NCBI GenBank assembly: GCA_012840535.1
Contig: DULF01000120.1
Span: forward strand, 1-41,501
Direction of reading: 5' to 3'
Source: Clostridiaceae bacterium
Lineage (GTDB): Bacteria > Bacillota > Clostridia > Acetivibrionales > DUMB01
Length of the DNA: 41,501 nt
Every line of letters begins with the position of its first letter. Within the stretch, counting starts at the first letter, position 1. Shown here piece after piece: positions 17,326 to 24,712 of the stretch. The notes beneath the pieces were generated by a model. It was not told the DNA's origin. It saw only the letters and a list, made by a program, of their open reading frames with translations, and did not search any database. Both the position numbers and the translations under genes were made by a program.

Positions 17326-18126
17326 ATGTTGAAAGATATTACTTTAGGACAGTATTTTCCGGGAGAATCAATTATCCATAGAGCTGACCCAAGAGTCAAA
17401 ATAATTTTGACTATTGCTTATATGGTTGTAATTTTTATTGCAGACACCTATTTCGGCTTTTTAATGCTTTCACTGTTTACGCTTCTAACCCTGGTCATAT
17501 CAGGCATACCTTTTAAGTATACCATTAAAGGCCTAAAACCTATATTGTTTATTATGATATTTGCTACAGTTATTAATGTTTTCTTTGTTAAAGAAGGGAA
17601 GACCATATTTGAGTACGGATTTATCCATATAACAAGCGTGGGTGTGGAAAGAGCGGTAAAAATGGCTATAAGGCTCACGTTGCTGATAATTACGGCTTCA
17701 ATGCTTACATTGACCACAACGCCTATTTTGCTTACGGATGCAATTGAAAGCTTAATGAAGCCCCTAAGCAAGCTTGGTGTGCCTGCCCATGAAATCGCAA
17801 TGATGATGACCATTGCGTTAAGGTTTATTCCAACCCTTCTTGAGGAGACGGACAAAATAATGAAGGCGCAAGCCGCAAGAGGCGCAGACTTTGATACAGG
17901 AAACCTGGTGCAGAGAGCGAAAAGCTTTATACCGGTCCTTGTGCCCCTTTTTATAAGCGCGTTCAGGAGGGCTGACGAACTTGCAACTGCCATGGAGGCA
18001 AGATGCTACAGGGGCAGCGAGGGAAGGACAAGGATGAGGCAGCTGAAGTTTGGGAAAGTGGATGCCGTCATTGCCGCTTTTACGTTGACCCTTTTAGGAC
18101 TGGTAATTTATCTTCAGTTTATGTAA
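17326..18126 (+). CDS. ecfT: ECF transporter transmembrane protein EcfT
   Basis: The 266-residue membrane protein begins MLKDITLGQYFPGESIIHRA. It has several hydrophobic helices (KIILTIAYMVVIFIA, FLMLSLFTLLTLVI, ILFIMIFATVINVFF, a C-terminal helix). Two Ala-Arg-type coupling motifs contact the ATPases: QAARGADF and MEARCYRG. EcfT couples ATP hydrolysis by EcfA1/A2 to toppling of the S component. The gene is 52 bases after ecfA2 with AGGAG upstream. Confidence 0.93.
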   Translation: MLKDITLGQYFPGESIIHRADPRVKIILTIAYMVVIFIADTYFGFLMLSLFTLLTLVISGIPFKYTIKGLKPILFIMIFATVINVFFVKEGKTIFEYGFIHITSVGVERAVKMAIRLTLLIITASMLTLTTTPILLTDAIESLMKPLSKLGVPAHEIAMMMTIALRFIPTLLEETDKIMKAQAARGADFDTGNLVQRAKSFIPVLVPLFISAFRRADELATAMEARCYRGSEGRTRMRQLKFGKVDAVIAAFTLTLLGLVIYLQFM

Positions 18127-18171
18127 TATTTAATTAATAACAGTGAAATAAAATAAACAGGAGGTTTTATT

Positions 18172-19128
18172 ATGTATTACATAGGTATAGACCTCGGAGG
18201 GACTTTTATTAAAGCCGGCTTGGTGGACGAGAATGGTAAGATCATACTAAAAGACAGTATTCCTACCGGAAAAGAAAGGCCTTACCAGGAAATTGTCAGG
18301 GATATGGCCATGCTTGTAAAGAAGATTATAAAAGATGCACAAATTGACGAAAAGGACGTAAAAAGCATTGGAATAGGAAGTCCAGGTACTCCTGATGATA
18401 AAGAGGGAATATTGGTATATGCAAATAACCTTCCTGACTTTGTAAATGTTCCATTAAGGACTGAGATTCAAAAATACATTGATCTTCCTGTTATTCTGGA
18501 CAATGATGCCAACTGCGCAGCACTTGCCGAAAGCATTGCAGGAGCTGCCAAGGACGTCAAAAATTCAGTCACAATTACATTGGGAACAGGCGTAGGAAGC
18601 GGAGTTGTTATTGATGGCAAGCTTTACAGTGGTTTTAACTATTCTGCCCCTGAAATGGGACATATGGTAATAAGAATAGACGGTGAGCAATGCACCTGTG
18701 GACGTAAGGGATGCTGGGAGGCATACGCGTCGGCAAGCGGGCTCATTGAGCAGACAAAAAGAGCCGCCATGGAGAACAAGGACTCGCTGATAAATTTACT
18801 TGTTGACGGCGACTTGTCAAAAATTGATGCCAAAACGGCTTTTGACGCAGCCAAACAGGGTGATGAAACTGGAAGGAAAGTTGTTGAACAATACATTAAG
18901 TATTTAGCCGAAGGTTTAACAAATGTTATAAACATTTTTGCTCCCGAAGTGGTAGCAATTGGAGGAGGGGTTTCAAAAGAAGGGGAATACCTGCTTAAAC
19001 CCTTGAGGGAATTAGTTTATAAAGATGTTTATTTTAAAGGGGAACCCCAGACTCAAATCAGGGTGGCTCAGATGGGTAATGATGCAGGAATAATAGGAGC
19101 GGCTATGCTTGGAAAGATTAATGCGTAA
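18172..19128 (+). CDS. ROK-family sugar kinase (probable glucokinase)
   Basis: The 318-residue protein has the ROK phosphate loop GIDLGGTFIKAGLVDENG, the catalytic Asp in ILDNDANCAA (near residue 112), EMGH (161-164) and the zinc-binding CTCGRKGCWE (174-183). It lacks the N-terminal helix-turn-helix of ROK repressors, so it is an enzyme, most simply glucokinase for sugars taken up without a PTS. Other hexoses or N-acetyl sugars cannot be excluded. AGGAGG precedes the ATG. Its stop overlaps the truA start by 8 bases, though the functions are unrelated. Confidence 0.88.
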   Translation: MYYIGIDLGGTFIKAGLVDENGKIILKDSIPTGKERPYQEIVRDMAMLVKKIIKDAQIDEKDVKSIGIGSPGTPDDKEGILVYANNLPDFVNVPLRTEIQKYIDLPVILDNDANCAALAESIAGAAKDVKNSVTITLGTGVGSGVVIDGKLYSGFNYSAPEMGHMVIRIDGEQCTCGRKGCWEAYASASGLIEQTKRAAMENKDSLINLLVDGDLSKIDAKTAFDAAKQGDETGRKVVEQYIKYLAEGLTNVINIFAPEVVAIGGGVSKEGEYLLKPLRELVYKDVYFKGEPQTQIRVAQMGNDAGIIGAAMLGKINA

Positions 19129-19894
19129 TATTAAGCTTACAATAGAATACGACGGGACAAATTATAGTGGGTGGCAATCCCAGAAGAATGCTGTTGCAGT
19201 TCAGAATGAAATTCAAAAAGCAATAAACAAACTCACCGGTGAAAACTGTTTGCTAATCGGCGCCGGCAGAACGGATGCAGGAGTTCACGCTTTAGGACAG
19301 GTGGCAAATTTCAGGACGTCATCAAAAATTCCTGCAGATAAGTTTTCCTATGCCCTGAATAGCCTCCTGCCCGACGATATAGTAATTAAAAAATCCGAAG
19401 AAGTAAGTCTTGACTTTCATGCGCAATACTCAGCCAAGGGCAAAAAGTACATGTATTTGATATATAATTCAAACCGTCCGTCGGCGCTATTGAGGGAGAG
19501 GGCATATTTTGTACCGCAAAAACTTGATGTTGATGCAATGAAGAAAGCCGCTGAATGTTTTTTAGGCACACATGATTTTTCTGCTTTCAGGGCAACAGGG
19601 GGCAGTGCGAAAACCAGCGTGCGAACCATTACCAATGTTTCGCTGGATGTATGCCATAACATGCTGGATGCATGCAATAACCTGGGTTCATGCAATAATT
19701 TAATAAAGTTTGAGATAGAAGGCAACGGTTTCTTATATAATATGGTGAGGATTATTGCAGGCACATTGGTTGAAATAGGGATCGGAAAACTGCCCTGGGA
19801 CAGCGTTCCCGGGATAATTGAAAGCCGTGACAGGAAGAGGGCGGGCAGGACTGCCCCGCCCCATGGGCTATATCTTGTTGAGGTACGTTATTAA
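19121..19894 (+). CDS. truA: tRNA pseudouridine synthase A
   Basis: TruA makes pseudouridine at tRNA positions 38-40. The catalytic Asp is residue 52 in GAGRTDAGVHALGQ, and the family motifs YDGTNYSGWQ and GNGFLYNMVRIIAGTL are present. ATG 19121 (MRNIKLTIEY) gives 257 residues; an upstream TTG at 19109 lies inside the ROK gene. Odd feature: between SVRTITNVSLD and the GNGFLYN strand lie short tandem repeats (LDVCHNM, LDACNNL, GSCNNL) absent from textbook TruA, described separately. Confidence 0.94.
   Translation: MRNIKLTIEYDGTNYSGWQSQKNAVAVQNEIQKAINKLTGENCLLIGAGRTDAGVHALGQVANFRTSSKIPADKFSYALNSLLPDDIVIKKSEEVSLDFHAQYSAKGKKYMYLIYNSNRPSALLRERAYFVPQKLDVDAMKKAAECFLGTHDFSAFRATGGSAKTSVRTITNVSLDVCHNMLDACNNLGSCNNLIKFEIEGNGFLYNMVRIIAGTLVEIGIGKLPWDSVPGIIESRDRKRAGRTAPPHGLYLVEVRY
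19642..19701 (+). repeat. In-frame 21-base tandem repeat within truA
   Basis: Two adjacent 21-base units (19642-19662 and 19663-19683) differ at three bases, and a third, more diverged 18-base unit follows (19684-19701). They encode LDVCHNM, LDACNNL and GSCNNL, each with one cysteine. The pattern suggests expansion by slippage in a tolerant surface loop. Confidence 0.75.
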
Positions 19895-19900
19895 GGAAAG

Positions 19901-20000
19901 GGGACACACCTCTTCGAGGAATGTCCCCATACCTTGATCACACACCTCTTTGAGGGGTGTCCCCATACCTTGAACACACACCTTTGCGAGGTATGTCCTT
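19901..20000 (+). repeat. 36-base palindromic tandem repeat, about 2.7 copies
   Basis: CACACC marks successive units at 19905, 19941 and 19977, an exact 36-base period. Each unit has the palindromic layout GGGGACA...CCTC...GAGG...TGTCCCC, so it can fold as a hairpin. The third copy is degenerate (TGTCCTTT). The copies lie directly after truA. A related hairpin stands at 21059-21090. Such GGGGACA-type palindromes resemble non-autonomous repeats common in clostridial genomes. Confidence 0.75.
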
Positions 20001-20019
20001 TAAGAATCTTTAAGAATAT

Positions 20020-20063
20020 AAAAGAACGTTCTTGTACAAAATAAAAAAAAAGGACGTTCTTTT
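20020..20063 (+). terminator. Probable terminator after truA
   Basis: AAAAGAACGTTCTT (20020-20033) pairs with AAGGACGTTCTTTT (20050-20063) through 14 pairs with one G-U. The 3' arm ends in TTTT and is followed by GCTTTT. It sits just before the sigma-54-like gene and may separate it from truA. A direct repeat CTTTAAGAAT precedes it. Confidence 0.55.
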
Positions 20064-20072
20064 GCTTTTAAA

Positions 20073-21053
20073 ATGCAATGTTACATGAATTCTAAAATGG
20101 AGCTGATGGAGAATTATATACCTGCCCCCAGAAAGAGGCAATTAATCAGAATAGTTCAAATGAGCCTGCACGAGCTTTATGATTATGTCACTGAAATGTC
20201 AGCTGAAAATCCCTTGATTAATATTGAATTCAGAAACGGAAAAGCTGACGGCGAAAAAAATAGCGAAAACCCATTAAGAAGGAAGTTAGTTGATGAGAAA
20301 AACAACGTATACTACAATACAGGGGATGTTTATGGTCAAAGCGTAGATACTGGCTTTTCACAATATATTTTTATTGAAAGAAACAATCTGAAAGACTACC
20401 TGCTATTCCAACTGGATATGCTGGATATGAGCCGGCTGGATTATAAGGTCGCAAGACACATAATTGAATTAATAGATGATGACGGATACTTAAATGAAAA
20501 CATTTCTGAGATTTCAAGTTCCTTAAACGTCAGCCGAAGGAAAGCAGAGAATATATTGGCGCTGATCCAGTCTTTTGAGCCGTACTGCGTTGGAGGCAGA
20601 GTTTTTATTCCTGAACAGGTACCTTGTTGTATAATCCCAGACGTTATCGTAGCATGTGTTTCTGATGAGTACAAAGTTTTGCATGACGAGTCTTTGCAAC
20701 CCCAAATTTCCATTAATATACACTTCCTGAAAGAGATCGAAACAACTATTTGTAATTTGCCGGAAGAATATATTATAGATAAGATAGAACAGGCAAGCTG
20801 GCTGGCAAAATGCATTGAGGAAAGAAAAAGGGGGTTGCTGAAAGTTTGCAAAACAATTGTAGACTTGCAGCAGGACTTTTTTAAAAATGGCCCTGAACAT
20901 CTTGCGCCATTGGCATTGGAGGATATATCCAGAAGGCTCTCCATTGCCGAGATCGAAGCAAGCAGGGCAATGAGAAATAAATTTATGTATTGCTCCTGGG
21001 GAATATTTGAGTTTAAGTATTTTTTAAGGGATATAAAATATGCGGACAATTAG
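20073..21053 (+). CDS. Truncated sigma-54 (RpoN)-like protein
   Basis: The 326-residue frame resembles sigma-54. Near residues 21-52 is the activator-interacting region (RQLIRIVQMSLHELYDYV, then SAENPL). A core-binding part follows (LIDDDGYLNENISEISSSLN, LIQSFEP), then the pre-HTH part (IIPDVIVAC, CIEERKRGLLKVCKTIVDLQ, QDFFKNGPEHLAPLALEDIS, WGIFEFKYFL). Two pieces of a normal 430-480 residue RpoN are missing. One is roughly 50 residues between the IQSF and PDVIV segments. The other is the C-terminal DNA-binding end with the RpoN box. It ends five bases before a palindromic repeat. No downstream frame restores the end. The exact start is uncertain (20073, 20085 or 20097) because no strong ribosome site is seen. 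It may be a decaying gene or an RNA-polymerase-binding regulator that cannot recognise -24/-12 promoters. Confidence 0.7.
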   Translation: MQCYMNSKMELMENYIPAPRKRQLIRIVQMSLHELYDYVTEMSAENPLINIEFRNGKADGEKNSENPLRRKLVDEKNNVYYNTGDVYGQSVDTGFSQYIFIERNNLKDYLLFQLDMLDMSRLDYKVARHIIELIDDDGYLNENISEISSSLNVSRRKAENILALIQSFEPYCVGGRVFIPEQVPCCIIPDVIVACVSDEYKVLHDESLQPQISINIHFLKEIETTICNLPEEYIIDKIEQASWLAKCIEERKRGLLKVCKTIVDLQQDFFKNGPEHLAPLALEDISRRLSIAEIEASRAMRNKFMYCSWGIFEFKYFLRDIKYADN

Positions 21054-21058
21054 ATTAT

Positions 21059-21090
21059 GGAGACACTCCTTGTAAAAAAGGAATGTCCCC
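21059..21090 (+). repeat. GGGGACA-type palindrome after the sigma-54-like gene
   Basis: GGAGACA-C-TCCTT pairs with AAGGA-A-TGTCCCC around a GTAAAA loop (one A-C mismatch in the outer arm). Layout and sequence match the units at 19901-20000. A further weak copy (GGAATATTTCC and TATGTCCCT) follows to about 21129. Together the copies bracket the sigma-54-like gene. Confidence 0.65.
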
Positions 21091-21135
21091 AAAAGATTAC
21101 GAAGGAATATTTCCTAAAGATTATGTCCCTAATGG

Positions 21136-22374
21136 CTAAAAGCATTCGTAAAATACCTTGCTTAACGCATATTTTGAAGGCTTTTCTTCTTCCCTGTTGA
21201 TCCATTTTCCATTTGTGAAATCAGGGAATGCAACAGGGATGCTTCCCATAGCTATTGATTCCTCGGAAAGGCATGTTACTGTCATCCATGTTGCGGCGTC
21301 ATATACATCAATCGGTGGAGGTGTATTATTTTTAACGCTTTCCACAAACGCACGGAGCACAAGGAAATCCATACCTCCGTGTCCACCCTGTACTCCTGTT
21401 TTCCGGAATTCAACCCACAGTGGATGCTCATACTTTTCCAGGTAATTCTCAAAGGGTTCCCAGGTTTCATAAGGAGAGATCCCCTCTATGTATACTGCGC
21501 TTTTATCTTCCATCCATATGCCCTTTGTCCCCTGAACCCTTCCACCTCTTGAGTAAACTCTCGGCAGGGTTGTGTCATGGATAAGAAGTATTGTTTCACC
21601 ATGAGCGCATTTTATCATGGTAGTAACTATATCTCCCTGTGTAAATTCAATTTTTGCATGCTCATGTTCTGGGCCTTTGTTTCTTATTATCCATTCACGC
21701 AGACCTCTTGCTTTTGAAGCCATTGAAGTTAGCGTAAGAAATCTGTTCCCTCTGTTTATATCAAGATATTTTGCAATTGGCCCTAATTCATGGGTGGGAT
21801 AGACTTCACCGTTACGATGCTGGTAGTTTCTGAAGCGGTAGTGCCGGTTTTCAAGCCCCATGGCAATTTCGCTGCGTAAATCATGCTGATATCCGCCCTG
21901 ACAGTGTATTATTTCACCGAACAAACCTTGCTTGACCATATTCAGAACAGTCAATTCTTCTCTGCCATAGCAGCAGTTTTCAAGCATCATGAATTCAACG
22001 CCGGTCTCTTCTTTCACCTTTACCAGATCCCAGCATTCCTGAATGGAGTATGCGCCGCCTACTTCCATACCAACCGGCTTTCCGGCCTTCATTGAAGCTA
22101 TTGCAATGTTTATGTGGGCTGACCATGCAGTTGATATAATAACGCAGTCAACATCTTTTCTTTGCACAACTTCCCTGTAATCTTTGCAACATGAAGGCTT
22201 GTAGCCGCATTTTTCAAGAATGGCATTCGAAGCATTTTCCATTCTGTCTTCATATAAATCACATACGACAGTTACTCTTACATCATCCATGTTGTTAAGG
22301 CAATCTATAAGACCAAGGCCTCTCTGGCTGACACCTATTACCGCTACATTTATGATTTTGCTTTCTTTGACCAT
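21136..22374 (-). CDS. Gfo/Idh/MocA-family protein, GH109-like
   Basis: The 412-residue protein has an N-terminal NAD-binding fold (INVAVIGVSQRGLGLIDCLN) and a C-terminal Gfo/Idh/MocA domain. The motifs MLENCCYGREELTVLNMVKQ, YPTHELGPIAKYLDINRGNR and GDIVTTMIKCAHGETILLIH resemble glycoside hydrolase family 109, NAD-dependent alpha-N-acetylgalactosaminidases that act by an oxidation-elimination route. No signal peptide is seen, so it would act in the cytoplasm on imported glycosides. ATG (CAT at 22372-22374) is preceded by AAAGGAACGGTGA; an upstream TTG adds 20 residues without a ribosome site. It is divergent from an AraC gene that probably controls it. Substrate is inferred only. Confidence 0.8.
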   Translation of the reverse strand: MVKESKIINVAVIGVSQRGLGLIDCLNNMDDVRVTVVCDLYEDRMENASNAILEKCGYKPSCCKDYREVVQRKDVDCVIISTAWSAHINIAIASMKAGKPVGMEVGGAYSIQECWDLVKVKEETGVEFMMLENCCYGREELTVLNMVKQGLFGEIIHCQGGYQHDLRSEIAMGLENRHYRFRNYQHRNGEVYPTHELGPIAKYLDINRGNRFLTLTSMASKARGLREWIIRNKGPEHEHAKIEFTQGDIVTTMIKCAHGETILLIHDTTLPRVYSRGGRVQGTKGIWMEDKSAVYIEGISPYETWEPFENYLEKYEHPLWVEFRKTGVQGGHGGMDFLVLRAFVESVKNNTPPPIDVYDAATWMTVTCLSEESIAMGSIPVAFPDFTNGKWINREEEKPSKYALSKVFYECF

Positions 22375-22416
22375 GTTTTCACCGTTCCTTTTATGTATTT
22401 TATAGATTTTTGTGAC

Positions 22417-22563
22417 TGTAATATTTTGTTGCAAGCAATTTATATCTTTATCATGACCTAAAAACGCAGCAATAAAATTTTTGCTTTTATTATCTTTATT
22501 TTAGTGTTATTATTATAGCGTTGAACATGAAAAATATAGTCAAATGTATGTAATATTTTGCTG
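22417..22563 (+). promoter_or_regulatory. Repeated TGTAATATTTTGYTG in the divergent spacer
   Basis: TGTAATATTTTGTTG (22417-22431) recurs as TGTAATATTTTGCTG (22549-22563), 132 bases apart, in the same orientation. One copy lies near each gene start in the 222-base region between the GH109-like gene and the AraC gene. Paired direct sites are typical AraC-family operators. A minus-strand TATAAT (ATTATA at 22512-22517) lies between them, with TTGACT 20 bases upstream of it (22538-22543), a poor spacing. Confidence 0.45.
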
Positions 22564-22596
22564 TGCGTTAACACTATAAGAAAGGATGAACCTGAT

Positions 22597-23472
22597 ATGC
22601 AGGCATATAGCGGTATTATTTGCGATATGGATACTTATTTGGGACATGAAGATTTATCCAGGCCTTTGTTTATAAATAGCTGTGGATATTTTAACCTGGA
22701 TGGATTTGATACATCTTTGACCAGGTGCAGGAAAGACTTTTATTTAATATATCTGATAAACGGCATTGGGCATTATAAGCTGGGACAACATGTTATTGAG
22801 GTAGATGCAGGCAATATTGTTATCTTTAAGCCTGGTGAAAAGCAGGAGTATTACTACTTAGGAGAGGAAAAAGCCGAGGCTTACTGGATTCACTTTACCG
22901 GATATGAGGCCGGAAACTTGCTGGACAGTTTATCGCTTTCAGATAGGAATATTTATAAAACAGGTGTTGATTCCGAATGTATAAATATTTTTGAATCAAT
23001 AATACATGAAATACAAATAAGGAAGCCTTGTTTTCATCAATTATGTGTCGGATATTTAATTCAACTCTTGTCTTTATTTTCCCGCAAGGCTGTTTTTCTT
23101 GAAAAAGGAGAGGGAATATTTAAAAACAACAAAATCGAAAATGTTATAAAGGTCATGAACGAGAATTACCAACAGCAGCGCGAAATTGATTACTACGCGA
23201 AGATGTGCAATTTGAGCGTTTATCAATTTATTCGAAATTTTAAGAAAGTTACGCACCTTTCTCCTGCCAGGTATATTGAAAAAATAAGAATCAATAAAGC
23301 CAAGGAATTATTGGCTGACACAAACCTGACAGTAAATGAAATATCAGGCTTAGTCGGTTATAGCGATGCTTTTTATTTCAGCAAGGTATTTAAGAAAGTC
23401 ACAAATTTTTCGCCTGCTGCATTCAGGGCATCTATAAGACAAGGTATTCAGAATTGCTTTATTGACAAATAG
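22597..23472 (+). CDS. AraC-family transcriptional regulator
   Basis: The 291-residue protein has an N-terminal cupin-like sensing domain (YLINGIGHYKLGQHVIEVDA, NIVIFKPGEKQEYYYLGEE) and a C-terminal pair of helix-turn-helix motifs (YAKMCNLSVYQFIRNFKKVT and TVNEISGLVGYSDAFYFSKV). The layout is that of sugar-responsive AraC regulators. The start ATG 22597 follows AAAGGATGAA; a TTG at 22558 is possible. Its divergence from the GH109-like gene and the duplicated site between them suggest it activates that gene in response to a sugar. Confidence 0.88.
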   Translation: MQAYSGIICDMDTYLGHEDLSRPLFINSCGYFNLDGFDTSLTRCRKDFYLIYLINGIGHYKLGQHVIEVDAGNIVIFKPGEKQEYYYLGEEKAEAYWIHFTGYEAGNLLDSLSLSDRNIYKTGVDSECINIFESIIHEIQIRKPCFHQLCVGYLIQLLSLFSRKAVFLEKGEGIFKNNKIENVIKVMNENYQQQREIDYYAKMCNLSVYQFIRNFKKVTHLSPARYIEKIRINKAKELLADTNLTVNEISGLVGYSDAFYFSKVFKKVTNFSPAAFRASIRQGIQNCFIDK

Positions 23473-23517
23473 ATTGACAAATAAATATATAAGTAAAACA
23501 AATATCAATTAGAAGCA

Positions 23518-23542
23518 TCCGCCTAAAAAATGAAATGGCGGA
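23518..23542 (+). terminator. Hairpin after the AraC gene
   Basis: TCCGCC (23518-23523) pairs with GGCGGA (23537-23542) around an A-rich loop, 45 bases after the AraC stop. There is no T run, so termination here is uncertain. Around it lie AT-rich DNA and a 12-base tandem duplication (ATTGACAAATA at 23461 and 23473) across the AraC stop. Confidence 0.35.
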
Positions 23543-23623
23543 CGATTATACTGGAGATATTAAAAATATATTGCTAAAAAAATGAGCTACCAGGCGATAA
23601 ATTAAAATTATAGCAAATTATAC

Positions 23624-23653
23624 TTGACACGCGGCGTCCTCCTGTATTACAAT
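23624..23653 (+). promoter_or_regulatory. Promoter for rplM-rpsI
   Basis: TTGACA (23624-23629), 18 bases, TACAAT (23648-23653). Transcription would start near 23660 and leave a leader of about 95 bases before rplM. An L13 autoregulatory leader is known upstream of rplM in Firmicutes; this leader (23660-23745) has possible CTGTTT/TTTGCTG and GCGG/GCAG segments but I cannot draw a convincing fold by eye. Confidence 0.7.
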
Positions 23654-23755
23654 ATTACAGTGCCAAAAAGCTGTTTAATCAGAAATTTGCTGAAAAGTTA
23701 TGGTAATTGTTATTATAAATGCGGAAAGCAGTAGTTCAAGGAGGTTATTTATTCG

Positions 23756-24184
23756 ATGAAAACTTATATGGCAAAAGCCAAAGAAGTGAAGAGAAAATGG
23801 TATGTTGTAGATGCCGAAGGAAAGGTTCTCGGAAGGCTTGCATCAGAAGTGGCAAAAATTTTACGTGGAAAGCATAAACCAAATTACACGCCTCATGTAG
23901 ATACAGGTGATTTTGTAATTGTGCTGAATGCTGACAAGGTTGTTCTGACAGGCAATAAACTTGATCAGAAGATGCACAGGTATCATACCGGTCATCCGGG
24001 TGGACTGAAGGAAATAAAATACAGAAAGTTTCTTGCGGAAAAACCGGAGAAAGCAGTGGAACTTGCAATAAAAGGAATGCTCCCCAAAAACAGCCTGGGT
24101 AGAGCAATGTTTAGGAAACTGAAGGTTTACAGAGGCAGCGAGCATAATCATCAGGCCCAGAAACCTGAAAAGCTGGAGATATAA
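23756..24184 (+). CDS. rplM: 50S ribosomal protein L13
   Basis: The 142-residue product has the L13 signature [40 protein letters not shown] and [21 protein letters not shown]13 is an early 50S assembly protein. AAGGAGG precedes ATG 23756. It is cotranscribed with rpsI and in many relatives stands directly after truA. Confidence 0.97.
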   Translation: MKTYMAKAKEVKRKWYVVDAEGKVLGRLASEVAKILRGKHKPNYTPHVDTGDFVIVLNADKVVLTGNKLDQKMHRYHTGHPGGLKEIKYRKFLAEKPEKAVELAIKGMLPKNSLGRAMFRKLKVYRGSEHNHQAQKPEKLEI

Positions 24185-24208
24185 TAATGAAGGGAGCTGA
24201 AGGTGAAG

Positions 24209-24601
24209 ATGGAGAAAGTACAATACTACGGCACAGGTAGAAGAAAAAAATCAGTTGCGAGAGTCAGACTTGTTCCAGGTGATGGAAAGATTATTATCAA
24301 TGATAGAACGCTGGACGATTATTTTGGATTGGAAACATTGAAGGTTATAGTCAGACAACCGTTAGTACTTACTGATACGCTCGGTAAATTTGATGTATTG
24401 TGCAAGGTTTCCGGCGGCGGCTTCACGGGACAGGCAGGAGCAATAAGGCACGGTATTGCAAGGGCGCTGGTTAAAGCTGATGAAGAATTAAGAGGCGTCT
24501 TAAAGAAAGCAGGATACCTCACGAGAGACCCAAGAATGAAAGAGAGAAAGAAATACGGTCTCAAAAAGGCAAGAAGAGCGCCGCAGTTCTCAAAGAGATA
24601 G
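24209..24601 (+). CDS. rpsI: 30S ribosomal protein S9
   Basis: From ATG 24209 ([20 protein letters not shown]) the protein is 130 residues, the usual length. The C-terminal tail [18 protein letters not shown] ends in the SKR that touches P-site tRNA. GAAGGTGA is spaced correctly before this ATG. A GTG two codons earlier is also possible, with AGGGAG upstream. It is followed by a terminator. Confidence 0.96.
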   Translation: MEKVQYYGTGRRKKSVARVRLVPGDGKIIINDRTLDDYFGLETLKVIVRQPLVLTDTLGKFDVLCKVSGGGFTGQAGAIRHGIARALVKADEELRGVLKKAGYLTRDPRMKERKKYGLKKARRAPQFSKR

Positions 24602-24648
24602 TGTTTTCCTATTCCTATGTTCAAAGTTTATATGCAAAAACGGTTATG

Positions 24649-24683
24649 AGGGACGGTCCAATAAAAGGCCGTTCCTTGTTGTT
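24649..24683 (+). terminator. Terminator after rpsI
   Basis: AGGGACGG (24649-24656) pairs with CCGTTCCT (24669-24676) with one G-U, followed by TTGTTGTT. It closes the rplM-rpsI operon. Confidence 0.65.
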
Positions 24684-24712
24684 ATATATGTATAAAAAAC
24701 CTGGAGGTCAAA

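Noticed and set aside
19901-20000. CRISPR array
   Set aside because: The 36-base units are contiguous with no spacers, only 2.7 copies and no cas genes.
21054-21135. Frameshift restoring the sigma-54 C-terminus
   Set aside because: I looked in all forward frames after 21053 for an RpoN box (ARRTVAKYR-type) and found none; the palindromic repeat starts at once.
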